A stretch of DNA of 5,755 nt from Erysipelothrix sp. UBA3383. Lineage in GTDB: Bacteria; Bacillota_I; Bacilli_A; Erysipelotrichales; Erysipelotrichaceae. Location: NCBI GenBank assembly GCA_002358955.1, contig DEPV01000081.1, positions 897 through 6,651 on the forward strand, read 5' to 3'. Below, one piece after another: positions 1 to 5,755 of the stretch (the stretch's first letter is position 1; every line of letters starts with the position of its first letter). A model generated the notes under the pieces. That model saw only the letters and a program-made list of their open reading frames with translations. It was not told where the DNA came from and ran no database searches. The translations under genes and the position numbers were made by a program.

Positions 1-1088
1 GCATCACCATATAATGTTGCATATCCTAAAGCAGTCTCGATTTTATTTCCGTTGTTAGAAATAACACCGTTTTTGATGCTTGATAAAGTCATAAGTGTAT
101 GACCTCTTAGTCGAGCTTGAACATTCTCATAAGTAAGACCTTCAAGTACACCAAGTCCTGCTTCAGAAAACGCATCTTTAGTACCTTGAGTCATATGTTG
201 AATTGGAATCACATAAGATTCATAACCCAATACAGAAGCTAAATGATGAGCATTAGACTTGGTAATATCACGCGTGTAATCAGATGGCATATTAACACCA
301 ATCACGCGATCACTTCCTAATGTAAGGCTTAGTAGAGCAACGGTAAGACTTGAATCAAGTCCACCTGATACTCCTACGATCCACTTAGGTCCAAACGGTA
401 ATACAATTTCATCAAACCACTTAATACCACTTGTTACAGCATTATATAAGCGTTCTACTTTAGTATCCGCATCTTTTATAATTTGATTTTCAATAGATTG
501 GTATTCTTCTATTACTTTTGATTGCACATAAGATCCACCTGTATAAACAAGTACTTTATGCTCATAAGTAGCAAGCCCTAAACGGTTTACGTAAACTCCT
601 GCTTGGTATGTTTCAACATCATTCTTATCAAATGCGTCATGTGCAATAACTATTGTATTACTATCTGCACCTTCTTTAGTAAATGATAGAGTCCATTCTT
701 TACTATCTAGAATAATCTTTGAATCTGATTCCTTAGTTGAAAAAAACTGTTTTTCATAAGTATCCAAATCAGTTTTAATATATGGTTTACCAACTCGTTC
801 CCCATCTTTATAAGTAAGAATCGCACTGTATAGCTTATCATCTTCTTCAATAATACTTCCAAAGATAACAGTCTTATCACTTGGATATTCCATTAATAAT
901 TCTTGAAAATACATCACATCACTAATAAATGATGGATTCGAAAACTTTTTTCCCACATGTAATCCTGTTAAAGAATACTGTGGAAAAATAATAACATCTT
1001 CCTGACAAACATCAATCTCAGCTATCATCTCTTCATAATTAGCTTTTATATGCCCATCAATAATTCGAATTTCTGCTGTTTTCATCAT
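1..1088 (-). CDS. nadE: NAD+ synthase, two-domain type with degenerate glutaminase domain (3' end cut by window)
   Basis: This gene makes NAD+ from nicotinate adenine dinucleotide, ATP and ammonia, the last step of NAD synthesis, in the cytoplasm. The frame is open for 362 codons without a stop and leaves the window at base 1; about 150-200 C-terminal residues should be missing. Residues 1-190 resemble the nitrilase-like amidase domain of glutamine-dependent enzymes (FPQYSLTG at 35-42, IKT with K105, VYVNRLG at 165-171, TGGS at 183-186). The synthetase domain has the ATP-pyrophosphatase loop SGGLDSS at 241-247, then GVNMPSDY, ENVQARLRG at 321-329 and GYATLYGD at 355-362. The amidase domain is unusual: Q37 replaces the catalytic Glu, and its only Cys is C28, far from the nucleophile position. 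The SGG motif also comes earlier than in typical glutamine-dependent enzymes (near 290 or later). Two ATGs are adjacent (1088 and 1085); a GAGAGGG Shine-Dalgarno at 1094-1100 serves either. The gene starts 2 nt after the trmH stop, so translation is probably coupled. The NAD synthase call is secure; dependence on free ammonia is inferred. Confidence 0.92.
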   Translation of the reverse strand, partial: MMKTAEIRIIDGHIKANYEEMIAEIDVCQEDVIIFPQYSLTGLHVGKKFSNPSFISDVMYFQELLMEYPSDKTVIFGSIIEEDDKLYSAILTYKDGERVGKPYIKTDLDTYEKQFFSTKESDSKIILDSKEWTLSFTKEGADSNTIVIAHDAFDKNDVETYQAGVYVNRLGLATYEHKVLVYTGGSYVQSKVIEEYQSIENQIIKDADTKVERLYNAVTSGIKWFDEIVLPFGPKWIVGVSGGLDSSLTVALLSLTLGSDRVIGVNMPSDYTRDITKSNAHHLASVLGYESYVIPIQHMTQGTKDAFSEAGLGVLEGLTYENVQARLRGHTLMTLSSIKNGVISNNGNKIETALGYATLYGD

Positions 1089-1090
1089 GA

Positions 1091-1801
1091 TTACCCTCTC
1101 TGTCTGAATAACTCATAAGCAAAGACACTGGTTGCCCCTACTGTACTAAGTGATACACGTGCATCATAATCGATACGTACTTCATCATCCATTAATTCTA
1201 ATGTATGGCGGCTTAATCCGCGAAGTGCACCACCTAAACAAATACATACTCGATTTGGCATTTTATACTCACTTAGTGATACTGAATCATCACCACGATA
1301 AGCTGCTGCCATACGCACATCTTGGGCCTTCATAACTTTAATAGATGCTTGTAAATCTTCTGTTTGATGCCAAATAAGACTCTCACTAGCACCTGCTGAG
1401 GCTCTGATTAACTTCGCTTCTGCATCATAGTAGTCATATGCTGGAGTAATAACGCCATCAAATCCCAGTGATTTAATCGTTCTACAAATCTCTCCCATAT
1501 TGAATGGATCACTAACACCTTCAATTAACATGAATGATAGTGTCCCTTTATTTAGCTTATCAACAGGATCTGAAAGACGGGGTCCACATTTAACCAAGTA
1601 TCCCCCATGACTTTTATTACCTGCTAACTCATCCATCTCATCACGGCTTGCACGTATTATTTTTAAACCCTTTGCAATACTCATCACATAACGGCATTCA
1701 CGATCTTTAGAAGAGTGTGAATCAACAATATACACTGCCTCTATATCCCGTTTACGATTCTGTAGAATCGCTTTTGTTGAAATTTTACCCGATACAATCA
1801 T
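1091..1801 (-). CDS. TrmH/SpoU-family (SPOUT) RNA 2'-O-ribose methyltransferase
   Basis: This is a 236-residue probable SAM-dependent RNA ribose methyltransferase acting on tRNA or rRNA; the target nucleotide cannot be told from sequence. Residues 1-75 resemble the small L30e-like RNA-binding domain that precedes many SpoU enzymes (GKISTKAIL at 5-13, SHGGYLV at 64-70). The SPOUT knot domain follows. Motif 1 is EGVSDPFNMGEICRT (94-108), with the conserved N101 and R107. Motif 2 is LGGALRGLS (189-197) and motif 3 is SLSTVGATSVFAYE (217-230). Two usual residues differ: motif 2 has A192 where most members have Glu, and motif 3 reads SLST rather than SLNV. The SL(S/G)T form resembles a clostridial subfamily as I remember it. 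The ATG at 1801 is supported by a strong GGGGAGG Shine-Dalgarno (1809-1815), 7 nt away. A hairpin and T-run lie just upstream, and the NAD+ synthase gene follows after 2 nt. The family call is firm, the substrate unknown. Confidence 0.88.
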   Translation of the reverse strand: MIVSGKISTKAILQNRKRDIEAVYIVDSHSSKDRECRYVMSIAKGLKIIRASRDEMDELAGNKSHGGYLVKCGPRLSDPVDKLNKGTLSFMLIEGVSDPFNMGEICRTIKSLGFDGVITPAYDYYDAEAKLIRASAGASESLIWHQTEDLQASIKVMKAQDVRMAAAYRGDDSVSLSEYKMPNRVCICLGGALRGLSRHTLELMDDEVRIDYDARVSLSTVGATSVFAYELFRQRG

Positions 1802-1821
1802 CCTAAATCCTCCCCTAATTT

Positions 1822-1841
1822 AAAAAAGAGCATACGCTCTT
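1822..1841 (-). terminator. Weak intrinsic terminator or attenuator after the membrane-protein gene
   Basis: On the minus strand a 6-bp stem (AAGAGC with GCTCTT, loop GTAT) is followed by four further Ts, and its 5' arm begins inside the TAA stop of the 112-residue gene. The stem is short, so it is probably only partly efficient. The Shine-Dalgarno of the methyltransferase gene begins 6 nt after the T-run, so a transcript ended here would exclude that gene and nadE. Confidence 0.5.
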
Positions 1842-1867
1842 ATACTTGAAAGAATACCCACGCACAA
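1839..1867 (-). promoter_or_regulatory. Candidate promoter for the methyltransferase gene and nadE
   Basis: A -10-like TATAAG (1839-1844, 5 of 6 consensus) lies 17 nt from a weak -35, TTGTGC (1862-1867, 3 of 6). The -10 overlaps the stop codon of the membrane-protein gene and the first arm of the hairpin, so a transcript from here would start inside the hairpin and avoid termination. Matches of this quality occur by chance in AT-rich DNA, so this is only a candidate. Confidence 0.25.
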
Positions 1868-2178
1868 TAAATGATGAGTAAATCTTGGAAACTACGACTT
1901 AAACCTAATGTTAACATAATCTCATTAAACTCTTGAATCACAAATAAGTCTAAACGCAGTCCTACTAAAAACACCATGACTAAGGCTACAATCACTTTAC
2001 CCAGCCATCTTGAGTTTGCCTTTTTCATTGGGGATAGTAAGTATCCAAATCCCCACAGAATAAAGATCCAAAGTAAGCTTGATAACCATCGTAAAGAACC
2101 ACCTAGTAGGGGGTTTGCAAAACGATAGATGATTGCAGTTGCAATCAGAAATAATAATGCTTTCCATGTATTTTTCAT
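1840..2178 (-). CDS. Small hydrophobic membrane protein of unknown function
   Basis: I do not recognise this 112-residue protein. It is mostly hydrophobic, with three clear membrane segments at about 6-24, 30-49 and 58-80 and a shorter one at 97-112 that runs to the very C-terminus (ending WVFFQV). The loop at 51-58 is basic (MKKANSRW) and the one at 81-96 is mildly polar (QEFNE, SRSFQ). By the positive-inside rule the basic loop should be cytoplasmic, which with four segments puts both ends outside. No enzyme motif, cysteine pair or signal peptidase site is seen. The ATG at 2178 has a GAGG Shine-Dalgarno (2186-2189) made from the last codons of queA, and only 4 nt separate the genes, so translational coupling is likely. 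A consensus extended -10 also lies just upstream. Its place between tRNA and RNA modification genes does not reveal a function. That it is a real gene is supported by spacing, the Shine-Dalgarno and clean membrane segments. Confidence 0.8.
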   Translation of the reverse strand: MKNTWKALLFLIATAIIYRFANPLLGGSLRWLSSLLWIFILWGFGYLLSPMKKANSRWLGKVIVALVMVFLVGLRLDLFVIQEFNEIMLTLGLSRSFQDLLIIYCAWVFFQV

Positions 2179-2182
2179 AAGC

Positions 2183-3232
2183 TTACCTCAATTCTGTTTC
2201 AATTATATCATTTTTAACTCTTAAAAACATACTGTCCCCAAATGAGAAGAATCGGTATTCTTCCTCAATCGCATGCTCATAAGCTTGCTCAATAACAGGC
2301 TTTGTCGCAAAAGCACTAATCAGCATAATTAATGTCGATTTTGGTAAGTGGAAGTTTGTAATGATTTGGTCTACTGCTTTAAACTTGTACCCGGGATAAA
2401 TGAAGATTTCACTATCTCCTGAACATTGCTCAAATTGACCAAATCTTTGTGCAACTGTTTCTAGCGTACGAACACTTGTCGTTCCTACTGCAATGATGTC
2501 TCTATTTTCTTGCTTAGCAAGATTTAAGATATCTGCAGTTTCCTGTGACATCTCATAGTATTCAGCATGCATCTTATGATCTAGAACATTATCCACTTTA
2601 ACCGGTCTAAATGTCCCCAGTCCTACGTGTAATGTAACATAAGTAATAATCACACCCTTAGCTTCTAACTCACTCATGATTTCTTTTGTAAAGTGAAGTC
2701 CTGCAGTTGGTGCAGCAGCAGATCCTGATACTTTAGAATATACAGTTTGGTAACGTTCTTTATCTTCTAAACGTTCATGAATGTATGGAGGCAGCGGCAT
2801 TTGTCCCAATTCATCCAGTAACTCTAAAAAGATACCTTCATAAACAAGATCAAAGTTTCTAAGACCCTCTTCACCCACATGGGTACAGATAGCCTTCAGC
2901 TTACCATTTCCAAAACTTAATTCTGTTCCCAGTTTAACAACCTTCGCATTACCTACTAAACACTCTGCTGTCTTACCTTCAAACTTAAGAATTAAAAGTT
3001 CAACATGGGCTCCCGTTTCAGGTTTCTCCCCAAATAAACGTGCAGATATAACACGAGTATCATTCAGTACTAGAACATCACCTTTTTTAAAGTATTGTGT
3101 AATGTCATAGAAGTGTTGATCATGTAGACCATCCTTATCCACCACCAGTAATCGTGATTCACTACGATTATCAAGGGGAGTCTGGGCAATCAGTGCTTCA
3201 GGTAAATTAAAATCAAAATCATTAACGTTCAT
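2183..3232 (-). CDS. queA: S-adenosylmethionine:tRNA ribosyltransferase-isomerase (QueA)
   Basis: QueA transfers and rearranges the ribosyl group of SAM onto preQ1 already placed in tRNA, giving epoxyqueuosine at wobble position 34. It acts in the cytoplasm directly after Tgt. With the start chosen here it has 349 residues, normal for the family. Family motifs in order: DFDFNLPEALIAQTPL (5-20), VLVLNDTRVISARLFG (53-68), GQMPLPPYI (143-151), YQTVYSKVSG then SAAAPTAGLHF (161-181), YVTLHVGLGTFRPV (198-211), H219 and MHAEYY, GTTSVRTLE (250-258), TNFHLPKSTL (292-301) and YRFFSFGDSM (326-335). Small departures are GSAAAP for the usual GSVAAP and LVGNAKVV at 92-99 where a Pro-containing loop is common. 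An ATG 12 nt upstream (3244) is in frame, but the chosen ATG has GGAG 6 nt before it and gives the typical N-terminus. A strong hairpin separates it from tgt, so its expression may depend on readthrough or an internal promoter that I do not see. Confidence 0.97.
   Translation of the reverse strand: MNVNDFDFNLPEALIAQTPLDNRSESRLLVVDKDGLHDQHFYDITQYFKKGDVLVLNDTRVISARLFGEKPETGAHVELLILKFEGKTAECLVGNAKVVKLGTELSFGNGKLKAICTHVGEEGLRNFDLVYEGIFLELLDELGQMPLPPYIHERLEDKERYQTVYSKVSGSAAAPTAGLHFTKEIMSELEAKGVIITYVTLHVGLGTFRPVKVDNVLDHKMHAEYYEMSQETADILNLAKQENRDIIAVGTTSVRTLETVAQRFGQFEQCSGDSEIFIYPGYKFKAVDQIITNFHLPKSTLIMLISAFATKPVIEQAYEHAIEEEYRFFSFGDSMFLRVKNDIIETELR
2202..2210 (-). promoter_or_regulatory. Candidate extended -10 promoter ahead of the membrane-protein gene
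   Basis: Inside the last codons of queA the minus strand reads TGATATAAT, a full consensus extended -10 (TGnTATAAT). No good -35 lies at 16-18 nt, which extended -10 promoters can do without. Transcription would start near 2195, leaving a leader of about 17 nt that holds the GAGG Shine-Dalgarno of the 112-residue gene. It would let the membrane-protein, methyltransferase and nadE genes be transcribed without the upstream genes. It is embedded in coding sequence, so chance cannot be excluded. Confidence 0.4.
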
Positions 3233-3238
3233 AATAGG

Positions 3239-3242
3239 CTCC
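3239..3242 (-). promoter_or_regulatory. Shine-Dalgarno that decides the queA start
   Basis: GGAG lies 6 nt before the ATG at 3232. It overlaps the alternative upstream ATG at 3244 (ATGGAG), which itself has only AAGAA in front. The downstream ATG also gives the usual QueA N-terminus (M, then NDFDF within five residues), so it is preferred. Confidence 0.75.
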
Positions 3243-3249
3243 ATTTCTT

Positions 3250-3277
3250 AAAAAAAGAAACAAGCGAACTTGTTTCT
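3250..3277 (-). terminator. Intrinsic terminator between tgt and queA
   Basis: The minus strand forms a perfect 9-bp stem (AGAAACAAG with CTTGTTTCT) closed by a TTCG tetraloop and followed by six more Ts. The 5' arm begins within the tgt TAG stop codon. This is the clearest terminator shape in the window, yet it lies only 17 nt before the queA start, inside what otherwise looks like one operon. Readthrough, attenuation or mRNA 3'-end formation for typA-tgt are all possible. Confidence 0.82.
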
Positions 3278-4412
3278 AGAATCCACGATCATTTTCAGCA
3301 TCGATACCATATCGTGCATAAACCTCATCACGAAGGTCTAAGAGGCGATCTTCCTCTATAGCAAGTCTCATCTCTTCCATTAACTTCAATAAGAATCGTA
3401 AGTTATGGATGGATAATAGACGTTGTCCAAGTCCTTCATTAGTTTTATGCAGGTGTCTTAAATATGCTTTTGTATAGTTTGTACATGTCTCACAATCACA
3501 AGTTTCATCCAGTGGTGTAAAGTCATATTCATATTTTAAATTTTTAATGTTTACACGACCATCAGCAGTCATTGCTGCACCATGGCGTGCAATACGAGTT
3601 GGTAATACACAGTCAAACATGTCAATACCACGGATCACACCTTCAAACAGTCCATTAATAGAACCAACACCCATTAGGTAACGAGGTTTGTCTTCCGGTA
3701 AGTATTCCACAGCATCTTCAATCATCTTATACATCACAGGTTTTGGCTCACCCACAGATGTACCCCCGATTGAATACCCTGGGAAATCCATAGCAACCAG
3801 TTGCTTAGCATGTTCATGTCTAAGATCTGTATATTCTCCACCTTGAACAATTCCAAATAAAGCCTGATCATGAGGTCTTTGGTGTGCATCCTGACCACGT
3901 TTTGCCCAGCGAATTGTACGATCACATGAGTTCTTCATGTATTCATATGTTGCAGGATATGGTGGACACTCATCAAAACTCATGATGATATCAGCTCCCA
4001 AATCATTTTGAGTTTGAATTGATATTTCAGGTGTCAGGAATAACTTATCCCCATTAAGGTGGTTTCTAAAGTGTACTCCCTCTTCAACGATGGAGCGAAT
4101 CTTACCCAGTGAGAAGACTTGAAAGCCACCACTATCTGTAAGAATGGGTCCATCGTAGTTCATAAACTTATGCAATCCCCCAGCCTGTTTAACAACATCA
4201 GCCCCAGGTCTTAACCATAAGTGATATGTATTGGATAGAATCACTTGAGAGTTAATGCGTTTTAAATCCTCAGGTGATAAATATTTAACCGTTGCAAGTG
4301 TTCCTACTGGCATGAACATCGGTGTTTGAACAATACCGTGTTTGGTCTGTAGTGTACCCCTTCTTGCTTTTGTTTTTTCATCCTTTTTAAGTAAAGTATA
4401 TTTTATTGGCAT
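3276..4412 (-). CDS. tgt: tRNA-guanine transglycosylase (bacterial Tgt)
   Basis: Tgt exchanges guanine-34 in the anticodon of tRNAs for Asp, Asn, His and Tyr with the queuosine precursor preQ1. The protein has 378 residues, normal for bacterial Tgt, and all core residues are present. They are D93 in TDSGGFQVFSL (92-102), D147 and C149 in SFDECPPYPA, Q190 in FGIVQGGEY, the recognition loop GGTSVGEP (216-223), M247, the nucleophile D267 in FDCVLPTR, and the zinc ligands C305, C307, C310 and H336. These positions keep a constant offset from Zymomonas Tgt numbering within each half of the protein. One departure is T218, where the loop usually has Leu (GGLSVGE). V220, associated with preQ1 rather than queuine use, is kept. 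The ATG shares one base with the typA stop (TAATG) and has no good Shine-Dalgarno, so it probably starts by reinitiation after typA. It pairs functionally with queA downstream; no preQ1 synthesis gene lies in the window. Confidence 0.97.
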   Translation of the reverse strand: MPIKYTLLKKDEKTKARRGTLQTKHGIVQTPMFMPVGTLATVKYLSPEDLKRINSQVILSNTYHLWLRPGADVVKQAGGLHKFMNYDGPILTDSGGFQVFSLGKIRSIVEEGVHFRNHLNGDKLFLTPEISIQTQNDLGADIIMSFDECPPYPATYEYMKNSCDRTIRWAKRGQDAHQRPHDQALFGIVQGGEYTDLRHEHAKQLVAMDFPGYSIGGTSVGEPKPVMYKMIEDAVEYLPEDKPRYLMGVGSINGLFEGVIRGIDMFDCVLPTRIARHGAAMTADGRVNIKNLKYEYDFTPLDETCDCETCTNYTKAYLRHLHKTNEGLGQRLLSIHNLRFLLKLMEEMRLAIEEDRLLDLRDEVYARYGIDAENDRGF

Positions 4413-5755
4413 TAGTTACTTGAGCGATTTGCTTGTTTACGCTCGTGCTCCTTCAAGAGACGTTTACGCAGACGAATGAAATTTGGGGTAACTTCTACTA
4501 ATTCATCATCACGGATAAATTCTAAAGCATACTCCAGTGATAATGGAATTGGTGGTGTTAATTTCATCGCTTCATCACGTCCTGATGAACGAACTGCTGT
4601 CGCTTTTTTGTTTTTAATAACGTTAACAACCATGTCTGTATCACGTGCTGCAATACCAACAATCATTCCTTCATAGACATCAGTTTGTGCACCAATGAAG
4701 AATTGTCCACGTTCTTGTAAGTTAAAGATTGAGTAAGTCATTGATGACCCTTTTTCATTTGAGATCATAGATCCATTTTGACGTTGTGCAATGGCACCTT
4801 TCATCGGCTCATAGCCTTTGAATAAACGTAACATTGTTCCCTCACCATGAGTCATGTTAATGAAATCACCTCTAAACCCGATTAATCCACGAGTTGGTAC
4901 ATTCCAATATTGTTTAACCATACCACGGTCTTCTTCCATGTTGGTTAACTCTCCTTGACGCAGTGAAATTTGAGAAATCATTGTACCTGAGTATTTATCA
5001 GGAACTTCAATGATAACCTCTTCAATCGGTTCGCATTTCACACCATCAATCTCTTTGTTAATAACTTGCGGTTTAGAAATCGCTAATTCAAATCCTTCAC
5101 GACGCATGTTCTCAATTAGAATTGAAAGGTGAAGCTCTCCACGTCCTGATACTTCAAACTTATCTGCTGAATCACCGGGTTTAACACGTAATCCTACGTT
5201 AACCTCAAGCTCTTTATCAAGACGCTCTTTAATGTTACGTGATGTTACATATTTACCATCCAGACCTGCAAATGGTGAAGCATTAACCATGAAAGTCATC
5301 GACAATGTTGGCTCTTCAATTTCAATTGGATCTAAAGGCATTAAGAAATCTGGTTCACATAAGGTATTACCAATTGAAATATCATCAAATCCTGATACAA
5401 GGACAATGTCCCCTGCAACAGCTTCAGTAACTTCAACACGGTTTAATCCTTCATAAACAAACAGTTTCGAAACATTTTGTGTAGACTCAACATTCTCACC
5501 ATCTAAAACAGTAATACGTTGTCCTTTTTTAAGGGTTCCTTTTTCAATACGTCCAATTCCTAATCGTCCTACATACTCATCGTATGCTAGAGATGAAATT
5601 TGGAATTGTAAGTGTTCTTGTGTGTAGTCTGGATATGTTGGTGTATGTTCAACAATGGCATCGAATAAAGGTTTCATGTTAACCCCTTCTTCTTCCAATG
5701 TATTTTGAACAATACCAGCACGTGCCATTCCATAAAGAATTGGGAATTCTAATTG
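4412..5755 (-). CDS. typA: Ribosome-associated GTPase TypA/BipA (5' end outside window)
   Basis: TypA/BipA is a translational GTPase of the EF-G/LepA class that binds the ribosome and helps large-subunit assembly and growth under stress such as cold. The visible 447 residues are the C-terminal three quarters of a protein of about 610; roughly 165 residues with the P-loop and switch regions lie upstream. Counting from the first visible residue, QLEFPILYG (1-9) is the end of the G domain. The beta-barrel domain II covers about 50-135 (YVGRLGIGRI). Domain III is about 148-232 (VSGRGELHLSILIENMRREG). Domain V is about 243-325 (VPTRGLIGFRGDF). The TypA-specific C-terminal domain follows (RGQFFIGAQ, VYEGMIVG, DDELVEVTP, IRLRKRLL). 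The loop thought to approach the A-site tRNA reads KKATAVRSSG (383-392) where many relatives have a KKLTNMRASG-like sequence. An internal ATG at 5728 is not the start, because homology continues in frame to the window edge. The stop overlaps the tgt ATG. Confidence 0.96.
   Translation of the reverse strand, partial: QLEFPILYGMARAGIVQNTLEEEGVNMKPLFDAIVEHTPTYPDYTQEHLQFQISSLAYDEYVGRLGIGRIEKGTLKKGQRITVLDGENVESTQNVSKLFVYEGLNRVEVTEAVAGDIVLVSGFDDISIGNTLCEPDFLMPLDPIEIEEPTLSMTFMVNASPFAGLDGKYVTSRNIKERLDKELEVNVGLRVKPGDSADKFEVSGRGELHLSILIENMRREGFELAISKPQVINKEIDGVKCEPIEEVIIEVPDKYSGTMISQISLRQGELTNMEEDRGMVKQYWNVPTRGLIGFRGDFINMTHGEGTMLRLFKGYEPMKGAIAQRQNGSMISNEKGSSMTYSIFNLQERGQFFIGAQTDVYEGMIVGIAARDTDMVVNVIKNKKATAVRSSGRDEAMKLTPPIPLSLEYALEFIRDDELVEVTPNFIRLRKRLLKEHERKQANRSSN

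Noticed and set aside
1..1088. nadE as a decaying pseudogene, because its glutaminase triad is lost
   Set aside because: The frame is uninterrupted for 362 codons, the Shine-Dalgarno is good, and the synthetase motifs are intact. Loss is confined to the amidase domain, which suggests specialisation rather than decay.
1150..1335. Open frame of 61 codons on the plus strand
   Set aside because: It lies wholly antisense to the methyltransferase gene, is rich in His and Leu as expected from a reversed frame, and matches no family I know.
2183..3244. queA start at the ATG at 3244
   Set aside because: It would add four residues not typical of QueA and has only a weak Shine-Dalgarno, while the ATG at 3232 has GGAG at 6 nt and the standard N-terminus.
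3233..3275. A preQ1 riboswitch in front of queA
   Set aside because: The gap holds only the terminator hairpin, and there is no room for a preQ1 aptamer with its pseudoknot and A-rich tail.
3734..3925. Open frame of 63 codons on the minus strand inside tgt
   Set aside because: It is a shifted frame within strongly conserved tgt coding sequence; the tgt frame explains the region.
4476..4676. Open frame of 66 codons on the plus strand
   Set aside because: Antisense to the conserved C-terminal part of typA, with Ser/Thr-rich low-complexity content typical of a shadow frame.
5232..5456. Open frame of 74 codons on the plus strand
   Set aside because: Antisense to typA domains II and III and without recognisable motifs.
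4412..5728. A shorter typA product starting at the ATG at 5728
   Set aside because: Codons upstream of this ATG continue in frame to the window edge and read QLEFPILYG, which matches the end of the TypA G domain. The true start lies outside the window.

Overview
The window is one block of chromosomal housekeeping genes from a low-GC Gram-positive bacterium (Bacillota). Coding density, AT-rich codon use, purine-rich Shine-Dalgarno sequences and the Bacillus/Clostridium-like protein sequences all point that way. Erysipelotrichia or a relative is my guess; it is an inference and cannot be proved here. Every gene lies on the minus strand, so transcription runs from high to low coordinates. No mobile element, CRISPR array, tRNA or rRNA is visible, and no stretch over 300 bases lacks a gene.

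In transcription order the genes are: (1) typA/bipA, a ribosome-binding GTPase whose 5' part lies beyond base 5755; (2) tgt, tRNA-guanine transglycosylase, whose ATG shares one base with the typA stop (TAATG); (3) queA, the SAM-dependent step that follows Tgt in queuosine synthesis; (4) a 112-residue membrane protein of unknown function; (5) a TrmH/SpoU-family RNA 2'-O-methyltransferase; (6) a two-domain NAD+ synthase gene whose 3' end runs off base 1. Three consecutive genes with known roles act on tRNA or the ribosome, and a fourth (the SPOUT methyltransferase) probably does, so this reads as a translation-maintenance cluster with an NAD gene at its end.

Spacing is tight: a 1-nt overlap, a 4-nt gap and a 2-nt gap, with Shine-Dalgarno sequences inside the preceding gene. 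The two wider gaps (tgt-queA and membrane protein-trmH) each hold a hairpin followed by a T-run that starts on the upstream stop codon. The one after tgt is a perfect 9-bp stem. Candidate internal promoters lie at the end of queA and at the end of the membrane-protein gene.

The most notable observation is in the NAD+ synthase. Its ammonia-dependent synthetase core looks normal, but its N-terminal nitrilase-like glutaminase domain is shortened, has Gln where the catalytic Glu should be, and has no Cys at the nucleophile position. It appears to be a dead glutaminase domain still attached to a working synthetase. I found no wholly new system; the rest of the window is conventional.
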